64,000 bases of DNA. Source: JBBQYD01 sp942493075 (lineage in GTDB: Bacteria; Verrucomicrobiota; Verrucomicrobiia; Limisphaerales; UBA8199). The position numbers and the translations under genes were made by a program. The notes under the pieces were generated by a model. The model was not told where the DNA came from and ran no database searches. It saw only the letters and a list, made by a program, of their open reading frames with translations. The DNA is taken from contig OW818681.1 of the NCBI GenBank assembly GCA_942493075.1, positions 186,001 to 250,000 on the forward strand, read 5' to 3'. This document shows, piece after piece, positions 56,701 to 64,000 of this stretch. Position 1 is the first letter of the stretch; every line of letters starts with the position of its first letter.

Positions 56701-57093
56701 ATGATGCCGAAGAAACCGGTCGAACTCACCCAAGCCGAGTGGGCTATCATTAAAGCCGTCTGGGACCAGGAGCCCTGCAGCGCCCCGGCTATCCAGCAAA
56801 CTTTGCAGGCCGATACGGGTTGGTCATATTCCACGGTGCGGACACTCATGGACCGCATGGTGACGAAAGGGCTGCTCACCGCAATCAAGTCAGGCAAGCA
56901 CACGCTGTTTCGCTCGGCCGTCACTCGGCGGCAGGCTCAGCACGGGGAATTGCTCTACACCCTCAAGAATGCATTCAATGGCGCACTGACTCCCATGGTT
57001 CAATGCCTGCTGGAGACGGGCGAACTTTCAACTAAAGAGCTGGCCGAGCTGGAAGCGCTGCTGCGATCGAAAAAGAAAGGAGGGAAGCTGTAG
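56701..57093 (+). CDS. BlaI/MecI/CopY-family repressor
   Basis: 130 residues from ATG 56701 (56704 also possible). A frame opening at 56665 would start inside the operator. Winged-helix core ELTQAEWAIIKAVWDQEPCSAPAI and GWSYSTVRTLMDRMVTKGLL; acidic/dimerising C-terminus. Adjacent to an M56 sensor-peptidase gene (stop and next start separated by one base), it forms the usual repressor-sensor pair and probably represses its own operon. Confidence 0.92.
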   Translation: MMPKKPVELTQAEWAIIKAVWDQEPCSAPAIQQTLQADTGWSYSTVRTLMDRMVTKGLLTAIKSGKHTLFRSAVTRRQAQHGELLYTLKNAFNGALTPMVQCLLETGELSTKELAELEALLRSKKKGGKL

Positions 57094-57094
57094 T

Positions 57095-58864
57095 ATGCCA
57101 GCTTTCATCGAAGGCCTTAACCACCTGGGTGCGCAGGCAATGGAGGTCGCCTGGCCAATGTTTTGGCAATCCAGCCTGCTGATCAGCGTTATGCTTGTAG
57201 TGGACTGGGCGTTGCGGCGGCGGCTGCGAGCCGCGGTCCGTTACGCGCTGTGGTGGGTAGTGCTCTTGAAGCTGGTATTGCCACCGTCGCTCGCCTTTCC
57301 TACCGGTCCGGGTTGGTGGTTGCGCCACAACACTTCGAACCCGCACGCGGTTCAACCTGTGCTCGCCAAATACGGCCCGGAACTAACAGCCCCTTCCTTC
57401 CAACTCTCCAAGGTGGTGCCACCCGTGTCACCGGCGCCAGAGCGACCGTCCGTTGCTGGTGCGGTGCTGGCCGGTACGGCGGGCGTAAGCCTGGTGTTGC
57501 TGCTCTGGATGCTGGTGCGGGGCCGCCACGCCGCACGAGTGGTTCGGGCCTCACTCGAGCCGCCGGTCTGGGTGGAACGAATGTTGGACGAAAACCGGCG
57601 CGCACTTGGCTTGGGCCGGCCGCTCCGGTTGCGATTGCTCGACGAGGCAATGTCGCCGGCCGTTTGCGGCCTCTTTCATCCTGTCATTCTGGTCCCCAGG
57701 GTGCTCGTGGAACGACTCTCGCCCGCCCAGCTCCGGAGTGTGCTTGTGCACGAGTTAGTTCATCTACGGCGAGGCGATGTGTGGGCCAACTGCTTCCAGG
57801 CACTGCTGCAGGCGGCCTATTGGTGGCATCCGCTGCTGTGGCTGGCCAACGCCCGCATGCGGCGCGTCCGCGAGGAGGCGGTGGACGACGCAGTGGTGCG
57901 GGCCCTACGCGGTGATAGCGAAGCCTACGCTGCGACGCTGTTCGAAGTCGCAAAGCTTGCGTTGCAACGGCCGCTGGCGGCGCTGGGACTGGTGGGCATC
58001 CTCGAATCCCGCAGTTTCCTGCGGCAGCGCATCGAGCGTTTGCTGGAGCTTCGGCCTGCGCGCAACGCGGGACTGTCTTTTGCGTCTGTCCTGTGCGTAC
58101 TTGCCTTCGGTGCTTTTGCATTGCCCATGGGGCAGGCCCCGGAACAAAAAACTGGCGCGCAGATCAACATCAAGGCGAGCTTTTTGGAAATGCCGGAAGA
58201 GTCGCTGGCCGGTTTCTGGAGCACTTTGGGACTTACCAATACCCTTGCAACCAACAGCGTTGGCTTCTTGACACCCGCGCAGGCAAGAAAAGCTCGCGCG
58301 TTTGCCGAAGCAAACGGAGGAGCCGATCTCCTCAACGAGGCTTCCGTTACGACGCTCAGCGGTCGCCAAACTCAGATTCAATTGGTGGATCTCAAAACCA
58401 TTGTGACCAACATCAACCCCCAGGCGCTGGTACCACCGGGCGTTCCCGCCAATGGCATAGGTAGTAACGGGCTTTACCTGGCCACCACCGATTGGTTCGG
58501 ACCCACGTTGGACGTAGTGCCCTTTGCTCGCACGGACGGGTCTACCTTGGAGTTGACCGTGAACGCCACCGTTTCCGAATTCCTCGGCTACGACCCGCCG
58601 ACCAATTCACCCACGGTATATGTCGATGGCAAGAAGCAACGTGCCGAATTGCCGTTGCCGCGCCTGCGGGTTCGCTCTGTTTCCAGCTCGGCTATCCTTT
58701 GGGATGGTCAAACATTACTGCTTGCCGGTTCCTCCGCCGAGACAATCACTACCCACGCAAAGAAGCGTATAGTGGTTCTGATCACTCCCACCCTCATCGA
58801 TGCCGCGGGTAACCGGCTGCACACCGATGGCGAATGGCAAAAGGCGCCCATGCCGCCCCGCTAA
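57095..58864 (+). CDS. M56 (BlaR1/MecR1-type) metallopeptidase fused to a secretin-like domain
   Basis: 589 residues. N-terminal membrane helices (SSLLISVMLVVDWAL; ALWWVVLLKLVLPPSLAF; AVLAGTAGVSLVLLLWMLV) surround the cytoplasmic peptidase with zinc motif HELVH (219-223), RVREEAVDDAVV and one more helix near 325-340. Instead of a penicillin-binding sensor, the external part (about 345-575) reads like a secretin-type domain: TLSGRQTQIQLVDLKTIV, LDVVPFARTDGSTLELTV and LPLPRLRVRSVSSSAILWDG. It probably senses an envelope signal and cleaves or releases the BlaI-type repressor. Ligand unknown. Confidence 0.82.
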   Translation: MPAFIEGLNHLGAQAMEVAWPMFWQSSLLISVMLVVDWALRRRLRAAVRYALWWVVLLKLVLPPSLAFPTGPGWWLRHNTSNPHAVQPVLAKYGPELTAPSFQLSKVVPPVSPAPERPSVAGAVLAGTAGVSLVLLLWMLVRGRHAARVVRASLEPPVWVERMLDENRRALGLGRPLRLRLLDEAMSPAVCGLFHPVILVPRVLVERLSPAQLRSVLVHELVHLRRGDVWANCFQALLQAAYWWHPLLWLANARMRRVREEAVDDAVVRALRGDSEAYAATLFEVAKLALQRPLAALGLVGILESRSFLRQRIERLLELRPARNAGLSFASVLCVLAFGAFALPMGQAPEQKTGAQINIKASFLEMPEESLAGFWSTLGLTNTLATNSVGFLTPAQARKARAFAEANGGADLLNEASVTTLSGRQTQIQLVDLKTIVTNINPQALVPPGVPANGIGSNGLYLATTDWFGPTLDVVPFARTDGSTLELTVNATVSEFLGYDPPTNSPTVYVDGKKQRAELPLPRLRVRSVSSSAILWDGQTLLLAGSSAETITTHAKKRIVVLITPTLIDAAGNRLHTDGEWQKAPMPPR

Positions 58865-59234
58865 AGTGCGAAGAGCGGACAAATTGAACGACAGGTTCAC
58901 CCACGTGGTCGCGCTCGTATGCCTCGATGGCAGTGATTAACCCTTCCGCCTTCTCGGCGGCACTGGCGAACCGTCGTTTCCGGACGGACCACGATTCAAA
59001 ACCAGCCCAAATCATTACGCGATAAACCAGGAGCAGTAACAGAAAACCCTTTCAGTGCCCTGCGCTTGTCCCGGAAGGGACTCCTGAAAATAGCCCAATG
59101 CTTCAGGTGCTCCGGGCACTGGAGAAAGATAATTTTGGCTAACTAGCATCACCCACTTCTAATCACACCCCCCGCGGCGGCGGGCCGACTCCACGACGGA
59201 CTTGTATTCGGTATGCTTGAGACTGCTCCCCAGC
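58865..59234. other. Spacer with a duplicated gene fragment
   Basis: Contains the remnant at 58895-59048; beyond that a GGGACTCCTGAAAATAG repeat-like segment (59079-59095). No intact gene. Confidence 0.5.
58895..59048 (-). pseudogene. Remnant duplicating part of the 61634-62404 gene
   Basis: Encodes MIWAGFESWSVRKRRFASAA and EKAEGLITAIEAYERDH, matching the start region of the intact gene about 3.3 kb away. Homology begins and ends abruptly; no start, membrane helix or C-terminus remains. Confidence 0.8.
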
Positions 59235-59588
59235 TTACAGCAGCTTTTCGACATTTTCTGGTGGGCGCCCCAGTACAGCTTGATCGCCACGTACAACAAT
59301 TGGCCGTTGAATCAGATCAGGATGTTGCGCCATGAGGGTGATCAGTTCTTTATCGGAAAACTCCTTTTTGCCGATGCCCAATTCTTTCGCCACAGGTTCG
59401 TCCTTGCGGAGAATTTCGGCAGCCGCCAATCCGAGCTTTTTCAACAAACCTCGCAGGTGCGCTTCGGTTAAGGGCGTTTCAAAATAGTTGATAGCTTCAA
59501 TATCCGCTCCGCGTTCCTTCAAAAGGCGCAAAGTGGCCCTGCACTTGGTGCAGGTTGGTTTTTGATAAACTGTTAGTTTCTTTCTCAT
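59235..59588 (-). CDS. arsC: Arsenate reductase (ArsC/Spx family)
   Basis: 117 residues from ATG 59588. Thioredoxin-fold motif KPTCTKCRATLRLLKERG with the catalytic Cys, INYFETPLTEAHLRGLLKKLGL, and IQRPIVVRGDQAVLGRPPE, the Arg-Pro loop of ArsC. No other ars genes are adjacent, so a general Spx/YffB-like reductase is also possible. Lies 47 bases downstream of the PcfJ-like gene. Confidence 0.85.
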   Translation of the reverse strand: MRKKLTVYQKPTCTKCRATLRLLKERGADIEAINYFETPLTEAHLRGLLKKLGLAAAEILRKDEPVAKELGIGKKEFSDKELITLMAQHPDLIQRPIVVRGDQAVLGRPPENVEKLL

Positions 59589-59635
59589 ACCTGTTCCTGC
59601 TACCGAAATCTGGCGATGCAATCAATGGTTTCCGG

Positions 59636-60906
59636 CTACACCTCCACGGCAAGGCTGAGCCCGGCGGCAGAGGCCCATTGACGAATGATTCCACCAGAAC
59701 GAATACCCGGCCATCGATTACATTCGCTCTCGCTTGCACAATCGCTCGTTTGTGTGGGTCAACTTCGATCGTAACCATCCGCTTTTCCTCACCACCAGCG
59801 CGCAACCTTAAGGACCAAATCGTCGTTTCTCCGCGTCGGCAACGATTTACATAGGTGTAGACGCAGTGGTGCATTGCCCTGCCTTCGGCGTGAAGCGCGG
59901 TGCTGTCCAGCAATTCCAGGATCGTCCAGTCGCGGTCCCCTTCCTCGGCAGATCGCTTTTCTAGAAATCGGTATCCCTGAATGTTCGATTTCCTCCAGGA
60001 ACACCATGGAGCATTTTTCGTGATTCCAAGGTCGGCGTGCCAAGCGGTTACCAACCGCAGAATGGACTTCAATGTCCGGCCTTCGATCGAGAAGTCAGGC
60101 CAGGCCGGGATCTGTAATCCCATTCCGTCGGCGGTAAGGACTTCGTCGCCGGCGAATTTATTTGCGTGAATGAAATCGATGATTGGGTTTACGTGTTCGA
60201 GTTGCATTTCCGGATGGGCAACAAAGAACCGGATTACAGTGCACCAGAAATCCGGCCGTTCGATTCTCTGTCCTAAACGGCCGATGGCGATTTCTCGGGC
60301 AAGTTTCTCACGGCCTCCCATTCCGCGTGTCTCGCCATATCTCACGGCTTGCGAGATAGAATAATGGTCCGGCGCCTTTCGAACATAGTGTTCCATCCGT
60401 CGGGTTAACATAAACGGCAGGTTTATCGAGCGAAGGCTGGCACCACGTCCAAGTCGGATGAACCAAGCCTGTTCGCGAAAGCCTTCCGGTCCATCTGGCA
60501 GATCCCATGCTGAGTCCATGAACCCCGGAACTGGATAATGAGTCAAAAGATGCGCAGCCAGGGAACGGAACACAGCCCTGAGATTGTCTTCGCGCGGTTG
60601 CCAGGTGTCGCATGGACGAATCCAGTGCTTATGACGAATGGCCAGGTTCCTGAGCCGATTGAGCAGAAACAAGGGAGCCACCCATCCTGGTGTGCCTCGA
60701 CCTGACGTTGGCTTGAGCAGCGATGTACTCCTGCGCACACAATCCAGCAAGCTCAGGAATGCCGCTCGACTGTCCACATGATGCTCCAGCAGGTCCAATA
60801 TAGACTTGATTGTTTCGTCGATCCGGGTTGCATCCCGTTCTCGTTTTCGTCTGCCAAAACTGTCGATTGTCGATCCATTTACTATCGCAAAATGATTAAG
60901 TTTCAT
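59636..60906 (-). pseudogene. PcfJ-like gene with a frameshift near its 3' end
   Basis: Begins at ATG 60906 after GGAGGTG. About 390 residues of coding sequence include the PcfJ hallmark WTILELLDSTALHAEGRAMHHCVYTY, RRGETTIWSLR and RMVTIEV. Near 59728-59736 the expected ending ECNRWPGIRSGGIIRQWASA is found in the next frame, stopping at 59636, whereas the uninterrupted frame runs on through arsC to 59497. A one-base deletion or sequencing error is likely. PcfJ-like proteins are of unknown function, named from a conjugative plasmid. Confidence 0.75.
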
Positions 60907-61633
60907 CGCACCTCCCGCGGCACACGCCGCAGTCTGATTTGGAATTGAAAAACACTCCGACGGAGGGCCGCACCTTGCGGTCGGCTCAGATCGAGCGACC
61001 ACATTGGGGCGACGAAGATTGACTGCCGGCATTAGGCGCTTGGGCAGATCACTTCAGTCGAAGTAACTAACGAGGGAAACGGACGGCTGAGGTAGCCGCC
61101 GCTTGCGAAGAAATTATGACAGGCAGAACTGCATGCGTATGTGTGTACTCTGAAACCGGATTCTCGTCAACCACCCGGCTCGGCATTCTGGTTACCAGAT
61201 ACGGTTCAGATGGCCTCTATCTGAACATCATATTGCGGTTTTAAAAAATGGTTGCGGATTGGACTACGTGCCCAGCAACTGCACCGCTGCTGCCGCGAGT
61301 TTTTTGAGGTCCGTCTCGCGGCAATCAATGTACTGCAGGTTCTGCATGCGATATGGCAGATCGACGTCGGATAGGAGTATCCCCATCAAAGTTCTAGTCG
61401 AAGAACTTCGTCGGCAAAACCCTTGTCTCAGGATTTTCCGTGATCGTGACGTTTTCAAGCCGGGCTGTCCTGGAACCAGGACCTCTTCGACGTGGTTGTG
61501 CCGCCCGAGCGACAGATTGATGGTTGCCAGTTCCCTTTGTGAGCGCTCCTGTGGGATTGGTGATTTTGCTGACGGAAGCGGTGAACTCCTTCGCCAGAGT
61601 CCAACATTTGGGATACTTCCGTTTTGTATCACT
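60907..61633. other. Spacer with a possible LRR gene fragment
   Basis: A minus-strand frame ending at 61264 (MQNLQYIDCRETDLKKLAAA) looks like the last leucine-rich repeat of a lost protein; too short and isolated to call a gene. Otherwise nothing. Confidence 0.4.
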
Positions 61634-62404
61634 TTATTCATGAACGTAAGCCCAATTTCCTATGCGTTCCACGGTACCTCCGTAAATGTAACCGGGATAC
61701 TGTTGGGTAGGCCAATAGAAGAACACGTCCCAGTTGAGCAAACCCCAGGAGCAATTGATTCTGAGTTCCCAAGGCGCGTTCCGCAGAATTCGGGAACCCT
61801 CAGGACGTCCGAGCAAAGTGACAACCTCGTTGGTATCGGTGCCGGGAAGGGAAATGGTCTGGGGAAGCGACCGCACCATTTCGATTCGGCGCTCTTTTAA
61901 GCGCCAGAGTTTCGCATCGAAGGCATTGGTCTGATGGTTCTCTGGCATGCGATCCACACGGGCCTCCGCTACCCGTCCCGTCTGGTCGATCGTGAGCACC
62001 AGGATTGCATGCTCCGCATCTCCTTCAGGATAGCACCAAAGCCCGGCCATAGGTTGCCCGTTGCGCGAACCCAGGTCATACCATATAAGCGCGACATAGG
62101 AATTCGTGAATAGTTCGTACTTGAAGTCGGGATAGTTCGCCAACCCTGTGCCCGGGATCCGGGCAATATAATGCGGAACCAGCGCGGAGAGCGACTCGGG
62201 GGCAGCACCGTGGTCGCGCTCGTATGCCTCGATGGCAGTGATTAACCCTTCCGCTTTTTGGGCTGCGCTGGCGAACCGCAGTTTCCGGACGGACCACGCT
62301 TCAAGACCAGCCCAAATCATCGCGCGATAAGCCAGGAGCAGTAACAGCACAAGACCAATGACGAAGGCGCTCCAGCAAAACCATTTTCGTGCGGCCGGGC
62401 TCAT
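61634..62404 (-). CDS. Membrane-anchored hypothetical protein
   Basis: 256 residues. N-terminal membrane helix (WSAFVIGLVLLLLLAYRAMIW, about 11-31), then ASAAQKAEGLITAIEAYERDHGAAPESLSALVP, a pseudopilin-like region (helix followed by a short C-terminal globule as in type II minor pilins or secretion-related proteins), and a unique C-terminal half (about 140-256) with TLLGRPEGS. No catalytic motif. A partial duplicate lies at 58895-59048. Confidence 0.75.
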   Translation of the reverse strand: MSPAARKWFCWSAFVIGLVLLLLLAYRAMIWAGLEAWSVRKLRFASAAQKAEGLITAIEAYERDHGAAPESLSALVPHYIARIPGTGLANYPDFKYELFTNSYVALIWYDLGSRNGQPMAGLWCYPEGDAEHAILVLTIDQTGRVAEARVDRMPENHQTNAFDAKLWRLKERRIEMVRSLPQTISLPGTDTNEVVTLLGRPEGSRILRNAPWELRINCSWGLLNWDVFFYWPTQQYPGYIYGGTVERIGNWAYVHE

Positions 62405-62760
62405 GCGGTTATCGAACTACAAAGGTGCGGCCACACGGGAACATAACGCGCTGCCCACATAGCGGAACTGCCGACGAGATGACGCGATACGGGATGAAGC
62501 TGAGTCGGCGATAAAAAACAGCGTAGTGGGAAGCCCATGGACAAATCGTGCATTACATTGACCCGGGCGTCTATCAAGAAACAATCGTCGTCCCCCCCGT
62601 CCCGATTCTCTCGATTGCGCTGCTCTCCCCGCGTGTAGATTTCACGTGCAGGTCGTGAATGGGAATCATCTGGGTCAATAACGCATGAACCTACGTTAAG
62701 AACAGAATAGTGCCGCTACTTTACCTCGGCCATTAGGTGCTCTCTGTCCCAGTGATGAAT
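62405..62760. other. Spacer without recognisable features
   Basis: 356 bases between the hypothetical gene and the LysR gene end; no gene, strong hairpin or repeat noticed. Confidence 0.5.
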
Positions 62761-63657
62761 CTAGGTCCTGCTACCACAAGCACTCCGTACGCATTCGCGC
62801 AGCCAGCGATGTGCGGGATCGGCATCCATCCGCGGATGCCAGAGCATTGAAACCGTGAATTCCGGAGTTGCGACTGGCAGGGGGAAACTGTGCATTCCGG
62901 CACGCAGATTTCCGGTGTGTCGTTCGGGAACACTGGCGATTAGGTCCGAAGCGCGAGCGAGGCCCACCGCGGTAACAAAGCCGCCAACAATTGTCACGAT
63001 CTCACGTTCCAAACCGAGTGGTGCCAAGGCTTCGTCAATCGGGCCTTTCTCGAGACCCTGTCGCGATACGTGGATATGCCTGCCGGTTGCATAACGGGCG
63101 GGAGTGATCTTGCCTTTGCCTAGTGCGTGACCCTTTCGCACCGCGCCAATGTAACGGTCGCGGAATAGTGCCTGCACCCGCAATTCCGGAGCCGTGGTCT
63201 TCTCCACAACGCCGGTTTCCAAATCGACAGTCCCGTCGCGAAGTGGAGCACTATCTTTATCCGGTTTGAGCACGAAACGTAGTCGCACGCCGGGAGCTTC
63301 CGCGCCGACCCGAGCAATGAGGTCCGGTCCGAAGTTCTCCACAAAGCCTTCGCTGGTCCGCAGCGTGAACATCCGGACAAGTCGTTTCAGATTGAGCTTC
63401 TCAGCCGGCCGGAGGACCGCTTCTCCCTCCTGCACGAGTTGGGCCACCCGCCCGCGGAGTGTGAGTGCCCGGGGTGTGGGAACGAGCCCGCGTCCGGCTC
63501 GGACTAACAGCGGGTCTTCTGTCGTCTCACGCAATCGCGCCAGTGCCCGGCTCATCGCTGACGGACTAAGCCGGAGTTGTTGTGCTGCCCGCGCGACACT
63601 GCCTTGCGTGAGCAGCACATCAAGAGTGACCAGCAAATTGAGGTCAGGTCTGGACAT
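62761..63657 (-). CDS. LysR-family transcriptional regulator
   Basis: 298 residues. Winged HTH at about 4-62 (DLNLLVTLDVLLTQGSVARAAQQLRLSPSAMSRALARLRE) and a LysR substrate-binding domain (about 90-290). Divergent from an MFS exporter gene with a 100-base spacer, the standard layout for a LysR regulator controlling the neighbouring transporter. Confidence 0.93.
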   Translation of the reverse strand: MSRPDLNLLVTLDVLLTQGSVARAAQQLRLSPSAMSRALARLRETTEDPLLVRAGRGLVPTPRALTLRGRVAQLVQEGEAVLRPAEKLNLKRLVRMFTLRTSEGFVENFGPDLIARVGAEAPGVRLRFVLKPDKDSAPLRDGTVDLETGVVEKTTAPELRVQALFRDRYIGAVRKGHALGKGKITPARYATGRHIHVSRQGLEKGPIDEALAPLGLEREIVTIVGGFVTAVGLARASDLIASVPERHTGNLRAGMHSFPLPVATPEFTVSMLWHPRMDADPAHRWLRECVRSACGSRT

Positions 63658-63757
63658 ACGTGAACCCTACTTCGGTTTTGGCATGGCGTCCAACGCACTT
63701 ATTCAATGCAAACGGTGCGTCTTCCGCCATAGCAACTCGCCGCCTAGTTTGTGGCGG

Positions 63758-64000
63758 ATGAAACAAATTAACTCGAAACGCAGTGCCGGAGTCGCCGAAG
63801 CTGATGGGCGCTCGGTTTCGGTCTGGGCGCTCGCGAGTCTTTCGCTGTCCATGTTGTTGTCTTCGCTCGGCACCAGCATCGCCAATGTTGCCTTGCCGAC
63901 CTTGGCACGGAGCTTTGACGCCTCCTTTCAGCAAGTTCAATGGGTCGTTCTCGCTTATCTCCTTGCCGTCACCACGCTGATTGTGAGTGTCGGTCGACTG
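63758..64000 (+). CDS. MFS drug-exporter family protein (start only)
   Basis: 81 codons from ATG 63758, running off the window end. ALASLSLSMLLSSLGTSIANVALPTLARSFDASFQQVQWVVLAYLLAVTTLI is the first two helices of DHA2/EmrB-QacA-type exporters (motif ANVALPTLxxxF and QWVVxAYLL). Probably regulated by the divergent LysR protein. Confidence 0.85.
   Translation, partial: MKQINSKRSAGVAEADGRSVSVWALASLSLSMLLSSLGTSIANVALPTLARSFDASFQQVQWVVLAYLLAVTTLIVSVGRL

Noticed and set aside
61264..61641. Minus-strand 125-codon frame
   Set aside because: Only the last 25 residues resemble a leucine-rich repeat; the rest is nondescript. Recorded as a possible fragment in the spacer entry only.
61259..61900. Plus-strand 213-codon open frame
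   Set aside because: It overlaps the antisense of the well-supported 61634-62404 gene; composition is Ser/Arg-rich with no family features.

Overview
The window looks like a chromosomal segment of a free-living, Gram-negative member of the Verrucomicrobiota (Pedosphaera/Limisphaerales type). This is an inference from content: two PEP-CTERM secreted proteins (one with autotransporter-associated beta-strand repeats), a DUF4838 protein, FN3-rich and PQQ-propeller secreted proteins, an IS4 element carrying a DUF6788 gene, a BlaI/M56-peptidase pair and many palindromic intergenic repeats. No rRNA, ordinary tRNA or CRISPR array was seen.

Layout. 0-5 kb: sulfur assimilation (O-acetylhomoserine sulfhydrylase, porin, sulfate-binding protein), an M14-like amidohydrolase and a DUF983 protein. 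5-19 kb: divergent PEP-CTERM genes, MgtC-like protein, acetyl-CoA synthetase, adenylosuccinate lyase, LytTR response regulator, a giant FN3 protein, a DUF721 protein and agmatine deiminase. 19-24 kb: a transposase remnant, then a divergent RtcR / Ro60-like (TROVE) locus with a near-consensus sigma-54 promoter, followed by a tandem array of four predicted Y RNAs. Three of these contain a circularly permuted tRNA-like module and one is a minimal stem-only form. 24-29 kb: coiled-coil protein, Na+/H+ antiporter, gene debris, SlyX, VF530 and a VOC protein.

29-41.5 kb: an island of NAD+, ADP-ribose and RNA-end enzymes. A minus-strand operon encodes an NMN-adenylyltransferase-like/methyltransferase fusion, nicotinate phosphoribosyltransferase and an MJ1316 (DUF504) RNA-end domain. 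Diverging from it, a plus-strand operon encodes an SPFH protein, an NAD-kinase-like protein, a cyclic-phosphate receiver fused to an ADP-ribosylglycohydrolase, RNA 2'-phosphotransferase KptA, nicotinamidase and a second ADP-ribosylglycohydrolase. A second unit, driven by a duplicated copy of the same promoter/operator, carries membrane proteins and a third ADP-ribosylglycohydrolase. The pieces fit a cycle in which RNA-end repair consumes NAD+, the ADP-ribose products are processed, and nicotinamide is salvaged back to NAD+. With the RtcR/Rsr/Y RNA locus only 5 kb away, 20-41 kb reads as an RNA-damage response region, although no RtcB ligase or RtcA cyclase lies in the window.

41.5-64 kb: secreted PQQ-propeller and DUF4838 proteins, an intact IS4-family element with 16-bp terminal repeats and a 12-bp target duplication, a secreted-protein gene broken by an in-frame stop, small unknown proteins, an alpha/beta hydrolase, a di-heme cytochrome c, a small tyrosine phosphatase, a BlaI/M56-secretin sensor pair with two operators, a frameshifted PcfJ-like gene, ArsC, LysR and the start of an MFS exporter. 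Several short duplicated remnants indicate local gene decay.
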